Shown here in pieces: positions 43,804 to 51,024 of a stretch of 64,000 bases of DNA. This stretch comes from Zoogloeaceae bacterium. GTDB lineage: Bacteria; Pseudomonadota; Gammaproteobacteria; Burkholderiales; Rhodocyclaceae. A program made the position numbers and the translations under genes. The first letter of the stretch is position 1. Each line of letters starts with the position of its first letter. The DNA is taken from assembly GCA_024235675.1 (NCBI GenBank), contig JACKLZ010000003.1, forward strand, positions 496,001-560,000, read 5' to 3'. The notes under the pieces are model-generated. The model did no database searches, had not been told where the DNA came from, and worked only from the letters and a program-made list of their open reading frames with translations.

Positions 43804-44960
43804 ATGCAACCGACTCAGGAAATGGATGTTACGCGTGTCGATCAGATGCTGGCAGTGGCGCTGGAGTTGTCGAGCAAGAGTTGGAAGGTGGGGCTACACG
43901 ACGGACGGCGTGAGCGTGCGTCGATCTATACGCTCAAGCAGGAGGTGGCCGGAGCCCGGCTGAGCGCAGCGATCGAGCTGATCGAACAGACGCGCGCCAG
44001 GTGGGCGCTGGGCAAGGATGCGCGGGTGGAAGTGATCTACGAGGCGGGGCAGGACGGCTTCTGGATTGCGCGGGCGCTCGAGGGGCGCGGTTACGCGGTG
44101 CGTGTGGTCGATCCGGCGAGCATCCCGGTCGAGCGCCATGCGCGGCGGGCCAAGACCGATCGGCTGGATGTGCTGCGGCTGTTGTCGAGCCTGCTGGGGT
44201 GGCTGCGCGGCGAGCACGATCGCATGCGGGTGATCCGGATGCCCGACGAGGCGGCCGAGGCGCAGCGTCACTGGGCGCGCGAGCGCGCGCGGGCTGTTGC
44301 AGAAGGAAATCGGCCAGCACCGGGATCGGATGCGCAAGCTGCTGCGCACGGTCGGTTGCTGGGTCGATCTGGAGCGCGATGTGGGCGCGCAACTGAAGCG
44401 CGGTGAGCTCAAGGACTATCAAGGAGGCGCGCTGAGCGAGCCGTTGCACGAGCGTCTGCTGCGCGAGAGCGAGCGTCTGGCGCAGGTCGAGGCGCAACTG
44501 AAGTGTGTGGAGCAGGCACTGGCCGAGCGCCTGTCGCCCGAGGCGCAGCGGCGCGTGGAAGCGCTCGGTCAGGCTCAGGGCGTCGGCCCGGTCGGCGCGC
44601 GGCGCCTGGTGCTCGAGCCTGTTCTGGCGCAATTTCGGCAACCGGCGCCAAGTGGGCGCCTGCGTCGGTCTGGTGCCTCAGCCCTACGACAGCGGGAATA
44701 GTCGGGTCGATCAGGGCATCAGCAAGCAGGGCAACCGGCGGGTGCGCGCGCTGCTCATTCAGATGGCCTGGATGTGGCTGCGCTACCAGAGCGGCAGCGT
44801 CTTGGCCAAGTGGTTCGCGCAGCGCTGGGCAGGCGGCGGCGGGAATAAGCGGGCCAAGCGTATCGCCATCGTCGCCGTGGCCCGTCGCCTGGCGATCGCG
44901 TTGTGGCGGTATCTGAAGGACGGGACGGTGCCGGAGGGGGCGGCGCTCAAGAGCGCCTGA
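43804..44960 (+). pseudogene. IS110-family transposase, copy A, two frameshifts
   Basis: This copy is closely similar to the intact 383-residue transposases at 47432-48583 and 49141-50292. A 4-base CGCG gain near 44285 shifts the frame, and one extra C near 44617 shifts it again, so the DEDD-like N-terminal part (to about residue 160) and the C-terminal transposase part lie in three frames. A nearby pair of compensating changes (44572-44580) alters a few residues. It is probably inactive, although its RNA-like 3' region is intact. The ATG at 43804 has AAGGAGAGG upstream. Confidence 0.9.
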
Positions 44961-45008
44961 GGGCGCTCCGACAAAGCATCGGTGATGAACCATCGAACAC
45001 GAGAGCTT

Positions 45009-45153
45009 CAAGTGAGCGAGCCCGTTATCCACCCTGGTTGCCCGCGCAACCGACAATAGTAGATGGGGCTCGTTCCAGTCGCGGTCACCCTGAGCGCAGC
45101 GCGCATGCAGGATTCGGCCAGCCCCTGAGGGGCGGCGGATAGAAGGTGGTGAG
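45009..45153 (+). ncRNA. Candidate seekRNA/bridge RNA of IS copy A
   Basis: The first hairpin (45017-45072) has stem CGAGCCC/GGGCTCG, an internal loop and inner hairpin GGTTGC-CCGC-GCAACC. The 5' side of the loop holds CCACCCT (45029-45035), complementary to target AGGGTGG; the 3' side holds GTAG (45059-45062), identical to the left half of the target. The second hairpin has CCCC-TGA-GGGG at its tip, AGGAT (45109-45113) on one side and ATAGAAG (45139-45145) on the other, matching the IS left end ATCCT and right end ATAGAAG. RNA expression is inferred from the known IS110/IS1111 mechanism. Confidence 0.6.
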
Positions 45154-45287
45154 ACGTCAAATCTCACGCGTGGATGACCAAGCGCTTGAATCGATCGTGC
45201 CGAACGATGGCACCAATGATGATGCAAGAACACTACCGGAGGGATTGCTCTGCAGGAAAAGGACTTGACTTCGGAAGGCTCATAGAA

Positions 45288-45316
45288 GGGTGGGTGGCTT
45301 TGCCACCCACCATCGG
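45288..45316. repeat. Right half of the palindromic repeat interrupted by IS copy A
   Basis: GGGTGGGTGGCTTTGCCACC continues the repeat that was cut at GTAG (43727) by the insertion. About 60 bases then lead to the dacB stop codon, with nothing further visible. Confidence 0.8.
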
Positions 45317-45377
45317 TGGTCCGAACTTCAATGAAAATCGGGTGGCTTTCCGCCCGTCCGGCCGCCGCCGGCCTGTC

Positions 45378-46907
45378 TTAATGTCCTTCCCACACCCATT
45401 CGAGCAACACGTCCTGCGCGGCATGGCTGGCGCCGGCGTTGGGGTGGTTCACCATCATTGCCACTGCATGGCGCCGGCCGTTCTGGTCGATCACATAACC
45501 GGCCATGGCGCGCACATCGTTGAGCGTGCCGGTCTTGATGTGCGCGGTGCCGCGGGCGTCGCTGTTGCGCAGGCGTTTGCGGGCCGTGCCGTCAATGCCG
45601 GCGACCGCCATCGAGCTCATGAATTCGGGCATGAACGGGCGCTCCCAGGCGCGCTGCAATAGCTGGCCGAGCCCTTTGGGGGTGATGCGCGCGCTGCGCG
45701 ACAGGCCGGCGCCGTTCTCGATTTCGAAGCCGGTCAGGTCGATGTCGGCGGCCGCCAGTTGCACCCGTGCCAGGCGCGCGCCGCCGGTCACCATGTCGGG
45801 GGCATCGCGGTCGCTGGCGCCCAGGGTGGCCAGCAGTTGCCGGGCGATGACATTGTTCGACCATTTGTTCATGTCGCGCACCACGTCCGCCAAGGGGCGC
45901 GAGGTATGCACGAACAAGGTATTGGCTTCGCGCGTCACACGGCCGTGCATCACCCGGCCGCTCAGCCGGCCGCCCATTTCGTGCCACAGACCATTGACGA
46001 CCGCTTCGGCAAAGCGCTCGGGCGACATCGGCGAAACGAACCAGTCCTTCACGCCGCAGTCATCCCGCCACTCGCCGCTGAGCTTGAGTCGGTCGCCCTT
46101 GCGGGTTTGCTCCGGCAGTGCGTCCAGTGCCTTGTACCAGCGCGCCGCACAGCGCCCCGGGGCGGAGGTGAGTTCGGTGTCGAGTTCGAAGCCGGTCATC
46201 GGCGGATCGAGCAGCACGCGCGGCGGGCGCGGGCCCGTGGGGGCAAGGGCGGTAGTCGGCGGCGTGCTGACCAGCGAGGCCACCTGCGGCGCTGCGGCGG
46301 GCAGTTCAGCCTCAGGTTCGGGCACAAAGGTCAGGCGCAGGGCGTTGAAGCTGATCATCAGCCCGCTGGGCCCGGCGTTGTAGGGGCGCAGCGCCTGGCC
46401 GTCGAAGCGGTCGGGGTCGTGCGGCGGCAGGCGCAGCGCGGTGTCGTCGAGCACGATATCGCCCTTGATCCGCTCGATGCCGAGCGTACGCAGCTGGCGA
46501 AACAGCTTCCACAGGTCGGCGTGGGTGAACACCGGATCGCCCCCGCCCACCAGATACACATTGCCTTCGAGCGTGTTGCCATGCATCGCGCCGTCGGTGG
46601 CCAGGCGGGTGGTCCAGAAATAGGCCGGGCCGAGCCGGTCGAGCGTGGCGAAGGTGGTCACCAGCTTCATCACCGACGCCGGGTTCATGGGCATGTCGGG
46701 GTTGTGACTGAGGCTGGGCTTGCCGGTGTCGACCGGTGCCACCCAGATGCCCACCGCGTCGAGCGGTACATTGATGGCCTGCAGTGCAACGCGGAGTTCT
46801 TTAGGAAAGCCGGCGGCATGTGCGCCGATTGAGGACAGCAACATCAGCGCGGCCGCGACCGCCATCCGGCGGATCAGCGAGCGGTGGGCGCAAAAAACAT
46901 CAGACAT
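45378..46907 (-). CDS. dacB: D-alanyl-D-alanine carboxypeptidase/endopeptidase (PBP4)
   Basis: Class C penicillin-binding protein of 509 residues that trims peptidoglycan cross-links and stem peptides in the periplasm. A signal peptide (about 1-32) precedes the catalytic SVMK (Ser78, Lys81). The second motif SNN is residues 350-352 and KTG is residues 458-460. The large insertion between the first and second motifs is typical of PBP4. The ATG at 46907 starts before the signal peptide; the longer open frame adds an unlikely charged leader. It lies between two inverted IS copies. Confidence 0.93.
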   Translation of the reverse strand: MSDVFCAHRSLIRRMAVAAALMLLSSIGAHAAGFPKELRVALQAINVPLDAVGIWVAPVDTGKPSLSHNPDMPMNPASVMKLVTTFATLDRLGPAYFWTTRLATDGAMHGNTLEGNVYLVGGGDPVFTHADLWKLFRQLRTLGIERIKGDIVLDDTALRLPPHDPDRFDGQALRPYNAGPSGLMISFNALRLTFVPEPEAELPAAAPQVASLVSTPPTTALAPTGPRPPRVLLDPPMTGFELDTELTSAPGRCAARWYKALDALPEQTRKGDRLKLSGEWRDDCGVKDWFVSPMSPERFAEAVVNGLWHEMGGRLSGRVMHGRVTREANTLFVHTSRPLADVVRDMNKWSNNVIARQLLATLGASDRDAPDMVTGGARLARVQLAAADIDLTGFEIENGAGLSRSARITPKGLGQLLQRAWERPFMPEFMSSMAVAGIDGTARKRLRNSDARGTAHIKTGTLNDVRAMAGYVIDQNGRRHAVAMMVNHPNAGASHAAQDVLLEWVWEGH

Positions 46908-47092
46908 GAAAATCCGTTTCTCCGTGGCAAAGGGTGCGCCGCTGGCCTTGACGGAGGTGCTGCCCGGAGACCGGCCAGCCAACCCGCCCGTACGCTGCGG
47001 CGTCTGTGTGCTGTCGTCATTATCCGGGTTTGTGCGCAAGTTGCCATGGGGGGGGCGTGATCGCCGTGGTTTGTGCCGGAGCCTCGGCCGAT

Positions 47093-47114
47093 GGTGGGTG
47101 GCAAGCCACCCACC
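47093..47114. repeat. Palindromic repeat, right half, beside IS copy B
   Basis: GGTGGGTGGCAAGCCACCCA is the same hairpin as near 43 kb. The IS110-family copy B begins directly at its GTAG side. The remainder of the 46908-47114 gap is the dacB upstream region; no other gene is visible there. Confidence 0.8.
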
Positions 47115-47248
47115 CTTCTATGAGCCTTCCGAAGTCAAGTCCTTTTCCTGCAGAGCAATCCCTCCGGTAGTGTTCTTGCATCCTCATCGGTGCCATCGTT
47201 CGGCACGATCGATTCAAGCGCTCGGTCATCCACGCGTGAGATTTGGCG

Positions 47249-47394
47249 TCTCACCACCTTCTATCCGCCGCCCCTCAGGGGCTGGCCGAATCCTGCATGC
47301 GCGCTGCGCTCAAGGTGACCGCGACTGGAACGAGCCCCATCTACTATTGTCGGTTGCGCGGGCAACCAGGGTGGGTAACGGGCTCGCTCACTTG
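47249..47394 (-). ncRNA. Candidate seekRNA/bridge RNA of IS copy B
   Basis: The structure is as in copy A. The target-loop stem is 47331-47337 with 47380-47386. The guide arm reads CCCACCCT (complement of 47368-47375), an exact 8-base complement of the target core plus right half AGGGTGGG. The opposite arm carries GTAG. The donor loop holds AGGAT (complement of 47290-47294) and ATAGAAG (complement of 47258-47264). This copy has the longest target match of the three. Confidence 0.6.
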
Positions 47395-47431
47395 AAGCTC
47401 TCGTGCTCGATGATGCATCACCGGCTCATTA

Positions 47432-48583
47432 TCAGGCGCGCTTGAGCGCCGCCCCCTCCGGCACCGTCCCGTCCGTCAGATACCGCCACAACGCGATCGC
47501 CAGGCGACGGGCCACGGCGACGATGGCGATACGCTTGGCCCGCTTGTTCCCGCCGCCGCCTGCCCAGCGCTGCGCGAACCACTTGGCCAAGGCGCTGCCG
47601 CTTTGGTAGCGCAGCCACATCCAGGCCATCTGAATGAGCAGCGCGCGCACCCGCCGGTTGCCCTGCTTGCTGATGCCCTGATCGACCCGACTATCCCCGC
47701 TATCGTAGGGCTGAGGCACCAGACCGACGCAGGCGCCCACTTGGCGCCGGTTGCCGAAATTACGCCAGAACAGCTCAAGCACCAGGCGCAGCGCGCCGAC
47801 CGGGCCGACGCCCCTGAGCTGACCGAGCGCTTCCACGCGCTGCTGCGCCTCGGGCGACAGGCGCTCGGCCAGTGCCTGCTCCACACACTTCAGTTGCGCC
47901 TCGACCTGCGCCAAACGCTCGCACTCGCGCCGCAGCCGCTCGTGCAACGGCTCGCTCAGCGCGCCTCCTTGATAGTCCTTGAGCTCACCGCGCTTCAGTT
48001 GCGCGCCCACATCGCGCTCCAGATCGACCCAGCAACCGACCGTGCGCAGCAGCTTGCGGATCCGATCCCGGTGCTGGCCGATTTCCTTCTGCAACAGCCC
48101 ACGCTCGCGCGCCCAGTGACGCTGCGCCTCGGCCGCCTCATCGGGCATCCGGATCACCCGCATGCGATCGTGCTCGCCGCGCAGCCACCCCATCAGGCTC
48201 GACAACAGCCGCAGCACATCCAGCCGATCGGTCTTGGCCCGCCGCGCCTGCCGCTCGACCGGGATGCTCGCCGGATCGACCACACGCACCGCGTAACCGC
48301 GCCCCTCGAGCGCCCGCGCAATCCAGAAGCCGTCCTGCCCCGCCTCGTAGATCACTTCCACCCGCGCATCCTTGCCCAGCGCCCACCTGGCGCGCGTCTG
48401 TTCGATCAGCTCGATCGCTGCGCCCAGCCGGGCTCCGGCCACCTCCTGCTTGAGCGTGTAGATCGACGCGCGCTCTCGCCGTCCGTCGTGTAGCCCCACC
48501 TTCCAGCTCTTGCTCGACAACTCCAGCGACACTGCCAGCATCTGATCGACGCGCGTAACATCCATTTCCTGAGTCGGTTGCAT
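47432..48583 (-). CDS. IS110-family transposase, copy B
   Basis: Transposase of 383 residues. The N-terminal RuvC-like DEDD domain has Glu80 (VIYEAGQDGFW) and Asp119/Asp122 (KTDRLD); the first acidic position is Glu21 (SLELSSKSWKV) where Asp is usual. The C-terminal Tnp domain (about 220-383) contains a helix-hairpin-helix-like LRGVGPVGALRL and the Ser region PYDSGDSRVDQGISKQGNRR, where the catalytic Ser is expected. IS110 recombinases are RNA-guided. The ATG at 48583 is preceded by AAGGAGAGG. Confidence 0.93.
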   Translation of the reverse strand: MQPTQEMDVTRVDQMLAVSLELSSKSWKVGLHDGRRERASIYTLKQEVAGARLGAAIELIEQTRARWALGKDARVEVIYEAGQDGFWIARALEGRGYAVRVVDPASIPVERQARRAKTDRLDVLRLLSSLMGWLRGEHDRMRVIRMPDEAAEAQRHWARERGLLQKEIGQHRDRIRKLLRTVGCWVDLERDVGAQLKRGELKDYQGGALSEPLHERLRRECERLAQVEAQLKCVEQALAERLSPEAQQRVEALGQLRGVGPVGALRLVLELFWRNFGNRRQVGACVGLVPQPYDSGDSRVDQGISKQGNRRVRALLIQMAWMWLRYQSGSALAKWFAQRWAGGGGNKRAKRIAIVAVARRLAIALWRYLTDGTVPEGAALKRA

Positions 48584-48661
48584 TTGCCTCTCCTTGAACG
48601 TGTTCTGCAAAACTCATTCTAGGATTCGCTCTGCAGCCGACTCGCTTCGCTCATAGGATCT

Positions 48662-48812
48662 ACGGCGGGGCAGCGGGCTCTGTCGCCGGGGCGGCGTCGC
48701 GCTTGTGGGGTGGGTGACTCGCTGCGCACCCGACAAACGTCGTCGGCGGGCGTCTTTGTCGCTGTTGCGGCGCTGTGGTGCGGGGTTGATGGTGGGTGGC
48801 GAGCCACCCACC
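48662..48812. repeat. Palindromic repeat remnants between IS copies B and C
   Basis: The 151-base spacer contains a degenerate hairpin (GGGGTGGGTGACTCGC with GCGCACCC, near 48700-48745) and a good hairpin GGTGGGTGGCGAGCCACCCA (48791-48812) at which copy C is inserted. It looks like a piece of the same array as 43.0-43.7 kb. No gene is seen. Confidence 0.7.
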
Positions 48813-48946
48813 CTTCTATGAGCCTTCCGAAGTCAAGTCCTTTTCCTGCAGAGCAATCCCTCCGGTAGTGTTCTTGCATCCTCATCGGTGCCATCGTTCG
48901 GCACGATCGATTCAAGCGCTTGGTCATCCACGCGTGAGATTTGACG

Positions 48947-49092
48947 TCTCACCACCTTCTATCCGCCGCCCCTCAGGGGCTGGCCGAATCCTGCATGCGC
49001 GCTGCGCTCAGGGTGACCGCGACTGGAACGAGCCCCATCTACTATCGTCGGTTGCGCGGGCAACCAGGGTGCAATACGGGCTCGCTCACTTG
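48947..49092 (-). ncRNA. Candidate seekRNA/bridge RNA of IS copy C
   Basis: The architecture matches copies A and B: target-loop stem 49029-49035 with 49078-49084, inner hairpin 49050-49065, donor-loop tip CCCC-TGA-GGGG (48969-48979), donor guides at 48988-48992 and 48956-48962. The target guide reads TTGCACCCT, so only six bases (CACCCT) pair with the target. The guide positions vary between copies while the stems are conserved, as expected for guide loops. Confidence 0.6.
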
Positions 49093-49140
49093 AAGCTCTC
49101 GTGCTCGATGGTTCATCACCGATGCTTTGTCGGAGCGCCC

Positions 49141-50292
49141 TCAGGCGCTCTTGAGCGCCGCCCCCTCCGGCACCGTCCCGTCCTTCAGATACCGCCACAA
49201 CGCGATCGCCAGGCGACGGGCCACGGCGACGATGGCGATACGCTTGGCCCGCTTGTTCCCGCCGCCGCCTGCCCAGCGCTGCGCGAACCACTTGGCCAAG
49301 GCGCTGCCGCTCTGGTAGCGTAGCCACATCCAGGCCATCTGAATGAGCAGCGCGCGCACCCGCCGGTTGCCCTGCTTGCTGATGCCCTGATCGACCCGAC
49401 TATTCCCGCTGTCGTAGGGCTGAGGCACCAGACCGACGCAGGCGCCCACTTGGCGCCGGTTGCCGAAATTGCGCCAGAACAGCTCGAGCACCAGGCGCCG
49501 CGCGCCGACCGGGCCGACGCCCCTGAGCTGACCGAGCGCTTCCACGCGCCGCTGCGCCTCGGGCGACAGGCGCTCGGCCAGTGCCTGCTCCACACACTTC
49601 AGTTGCGCCTCGACCTGCGCCAGACGCTCGCTCTCGCGCAGCAGACGCTCGTGCAACGGCTCGCTCAGCGCGCCTCCTTGATAGTCCTTGAGCTCACCGC
49701 GCTTCAGTTGCGCGCCCACATCGCGCTCCAGATCGACCCAGCAACCGACCGTGCGCAGCAGCTTGCGCATCCGATCCCGGTGCTGGCCGATTTCCTTCTG
49801 CAACAGCCCGCGCTCGCGCGCCCAGTGACGCTGCGCCTCGGCCGCCTCGTCGGGCATCCGGATCACCCGCATGCGATCGTGCTCGCCGCGCAGCCACCCC
49901 AGCAGGCTCGACAACAGCCGCAGCACATCCAGCCGATCGGTCTTGGCCCGCCGCGCCTGACGCTCGACCGGGATGCTCGCCGGATCGACCACACGCACCG
50001 CGTAACCGCGCCCCTCGAGCGCTCGCGCAATCCAGAAGCCGTCCTGCCCCGCCTCGTAGATCACTTCCACCCGCGCATCCTTGCCCAGCGCCCACCTGGC
50101 GCGCGTCTGTTCGATCAGCTCGATCGCTGCGCTCAGCCGGGCTCCGGCCACCTCCTGCTTGAGCGTATAGATCGACGCACGCTCACGCCGTCCGTCGTGT
50201 AGCCCCACCTTCCAACTCTTGCTCGACAACTCCAGCGACACTGCCAGCATCTGATCGACGCGCGTAACATCCATTTCCTGAGTCGGTTGCAT
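49141..50292 (-). CDS. IS110-family transposase, copy C
   Basis: Intact transposase of 383 residues, differing from copy B at a modest number of positions (for example ARLSAAIE versus ARLGAAIE, and LLRES versus LRREC). The same DEDD-like residues (Glu21, Glu80, Asp119, Asp122) and the C-terminal Ser region are present. The ATG at 50292 has AAGGAGAGG upstream. Copies B and C both look functional, so the element may still move. Confidence 0.93.
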   Translation of the reverse strand: MQPTQEMDVTRVDQMLAVSLELSSKSWKVGLHDGRRERASIYTLKQEVAGARLSAAIELIEQTRARWALGKDARVEVIYEAGQDGFWIARALEGRGYAVRVVDPASIPVERQARRAKTDRLDVLRLLSSLLGWLRGEHDRMRVIRMPDEAAEAQRHWARERGLLQKEIGQHRDRMRKLLRTVGCWVDLERDVGAQLKRGELKDYQGGALSEPLHERLLRESERLAQVEAQLKCVEQALAERLSPEAQRRVEALGQLRGVGPVGARRLVLELFWRNFGNRRQVGACVGLVPQPYDSGNSRVDQGISKQGNRRVRALLIQMAWMWLRYQSGSALAKWFAQRWAGGGGNKRAKRIAIVAVARRLAIALWRYLKDGTVPEGAALKSA

Positions 50293-50388
50293 TTGCCTCT
50301 CCTTGAACGTGTTCTGCAAAACTCATTCTAGGATTCGCTCTGCAGCCGACTCGCTTCGCTCATAGGATCTACGAGAATCGGGGCGGTG

Positions 50389-51024
50389 CTATGAGCCGGG
50401 TTGTGTTTTTGCGCGATCTTGCCAGGCGCTGCCTTGCTGCCATTGGGTGGGCAGGCGTCGGCGTGCGGCGCGTAGCGCCTCGTATTCGGCCAGCACGCGC
50501 GGCAGATAGGCCTGTGTTTCGGGGTAGGGCGGTACGCCGCCGTGGCGTTCTACCGCGCCGGGGCCGGCGTTGTAGGCGGCCAGGGTGAGGGTCAGGTCGC
50601 CGTCAAAGCGGTCGAGCAAATGTCGAAGGTAGTTGGCGCCGGCGGTGAGTGAGCCGACCGCACCGGGGCGTTGAAACTGCTCGGCCGTGCCCGGCATTAC
50701 CTGCGCCAGGCCTTGCGCACCCTTGGCCGACACCGCGGCGGCGTTGTAGCCAGACTCGATCTTGACCACCGCATGCAGCAGTTCGGGCTCGATGCCGGCT
50801 GCGCGGGCGGCATCGGCGATGTCGTCCGAGAAGGGGCGGGCGCGGGTGGCGGGGTTGTGTTCTCCCGCCTGCGGCAGACGCCAGTCGGCGCGCGGTTGCA
50901 GCTGGTAGGCGGCGCTGGGTGTCTGCAGGCGGTAGGGGTTGTCATTGCTGTGCGCGGGCGTGGTGCCGGCGAACAGCAGCACGAACGTCGCGCCCAGGTT
51001 TCGGGCGAAGCGTTCAGTACGCAT
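50389..51024 (-). CDS. Lytic transglycosylase (SLT domain), exopolysaccharide-locus type
   Basis: Periplasmic peptidoglycan-cleaving enzyme of 211 residues. A signal peptide (about 1-25) is followed by an SLT lysozyme-like domain: catalytic Glu90 in HAVVKIESGYN, GAQGLAQVMPGTA, and AAYNAGPGAVE. The ATG at 51024 is chosen; a GTG nine bases further upstream is also possible. The gene overlaps the end of the sugar transferase gene by 11 bases and follows it in one operon, which suggests it opens the wall for the export machinery (inference). Confidence 0.9.
   Translation of the reverse strand: MRTERFARNLGATFVLLFAGTTPAHSNDNPYRLQTPSAAYQLQPRADWRLPQAGEHNPATRARPFSDDIADAARAAGIEPELLHAVVKIESGYNAAAVSAKGAQGLAQVMPGTAEQFQRPGAVGSLTAGANYLRHLLDRFDGDLTLTLAAYNAGPGAVERHGGVPPYPETQAYLPRVLAEYEALRAARRRLPTQWQQGSAWQDRAKTQPGS

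Larger units (their letters stand above)
43726..45288 (+). mobile_element. IS110-family (IS1111-group-like) element, copy A, transposase broken
   Basis: The ends were defined by comparing three copies. The left end starts ATCCTATGAGC at 43728 and the right end is GGCTCATAGAAG at 45288, with subterminal inverted repeats CTATGAGC / GCTCATAG. It sits in GTAG|GGTGGGTGGC, and AG flanks both sides, consistent with a 2-base core and no longer target duplication. About 1.56 kb: a short 5' leader (about 75 bases), the transposase, and a long 3' noncoding region (about 325 bases). That layout and the subterminal repeats fit the IS1111 group. Confidence 0.88.
47115..48661 (-). mobile_element. IS110-family (IS1111-group-like) element, copy B, intact
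   Basis: In transposase orientation it starts ATCCTATGAGC at 48659 and ends GGCTCATAGAAG at 47115. It is flanked by CGTAG on the left and GGTGGGTGGC on the right, the same insertion point as copies A and C. About 1.55 kb, with an intact transposase and the same long 3' region. It lies 153 bases from copy C in the same orientation and inverted to copy A across dacB. Confidence 0.9.
48813..50370 (-). mobile_element. IS110-family (IS1111-group-like) element, copy C, intact
   Basis: In transposase orientation it starts ATCCTATGAGC at 50368 and ends GGCTCATAGAAG at 48813, flanked by CGTAG and GGTGGGTGGC as in copies A and B. About 1.55 kb. Beyond its left end (50371-50388) is only a short spacer before the lytic transglycosylase gene; the other half of that repeat is no longer recognisable. 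Confidence 0.9.

Noticed and set aside
45378..47039. A longer dacB start 44 codons upstream
   Set aside because: The extra residues are charged and would precede and disable the signal peptide; the ATG at 46907 begins it properly.
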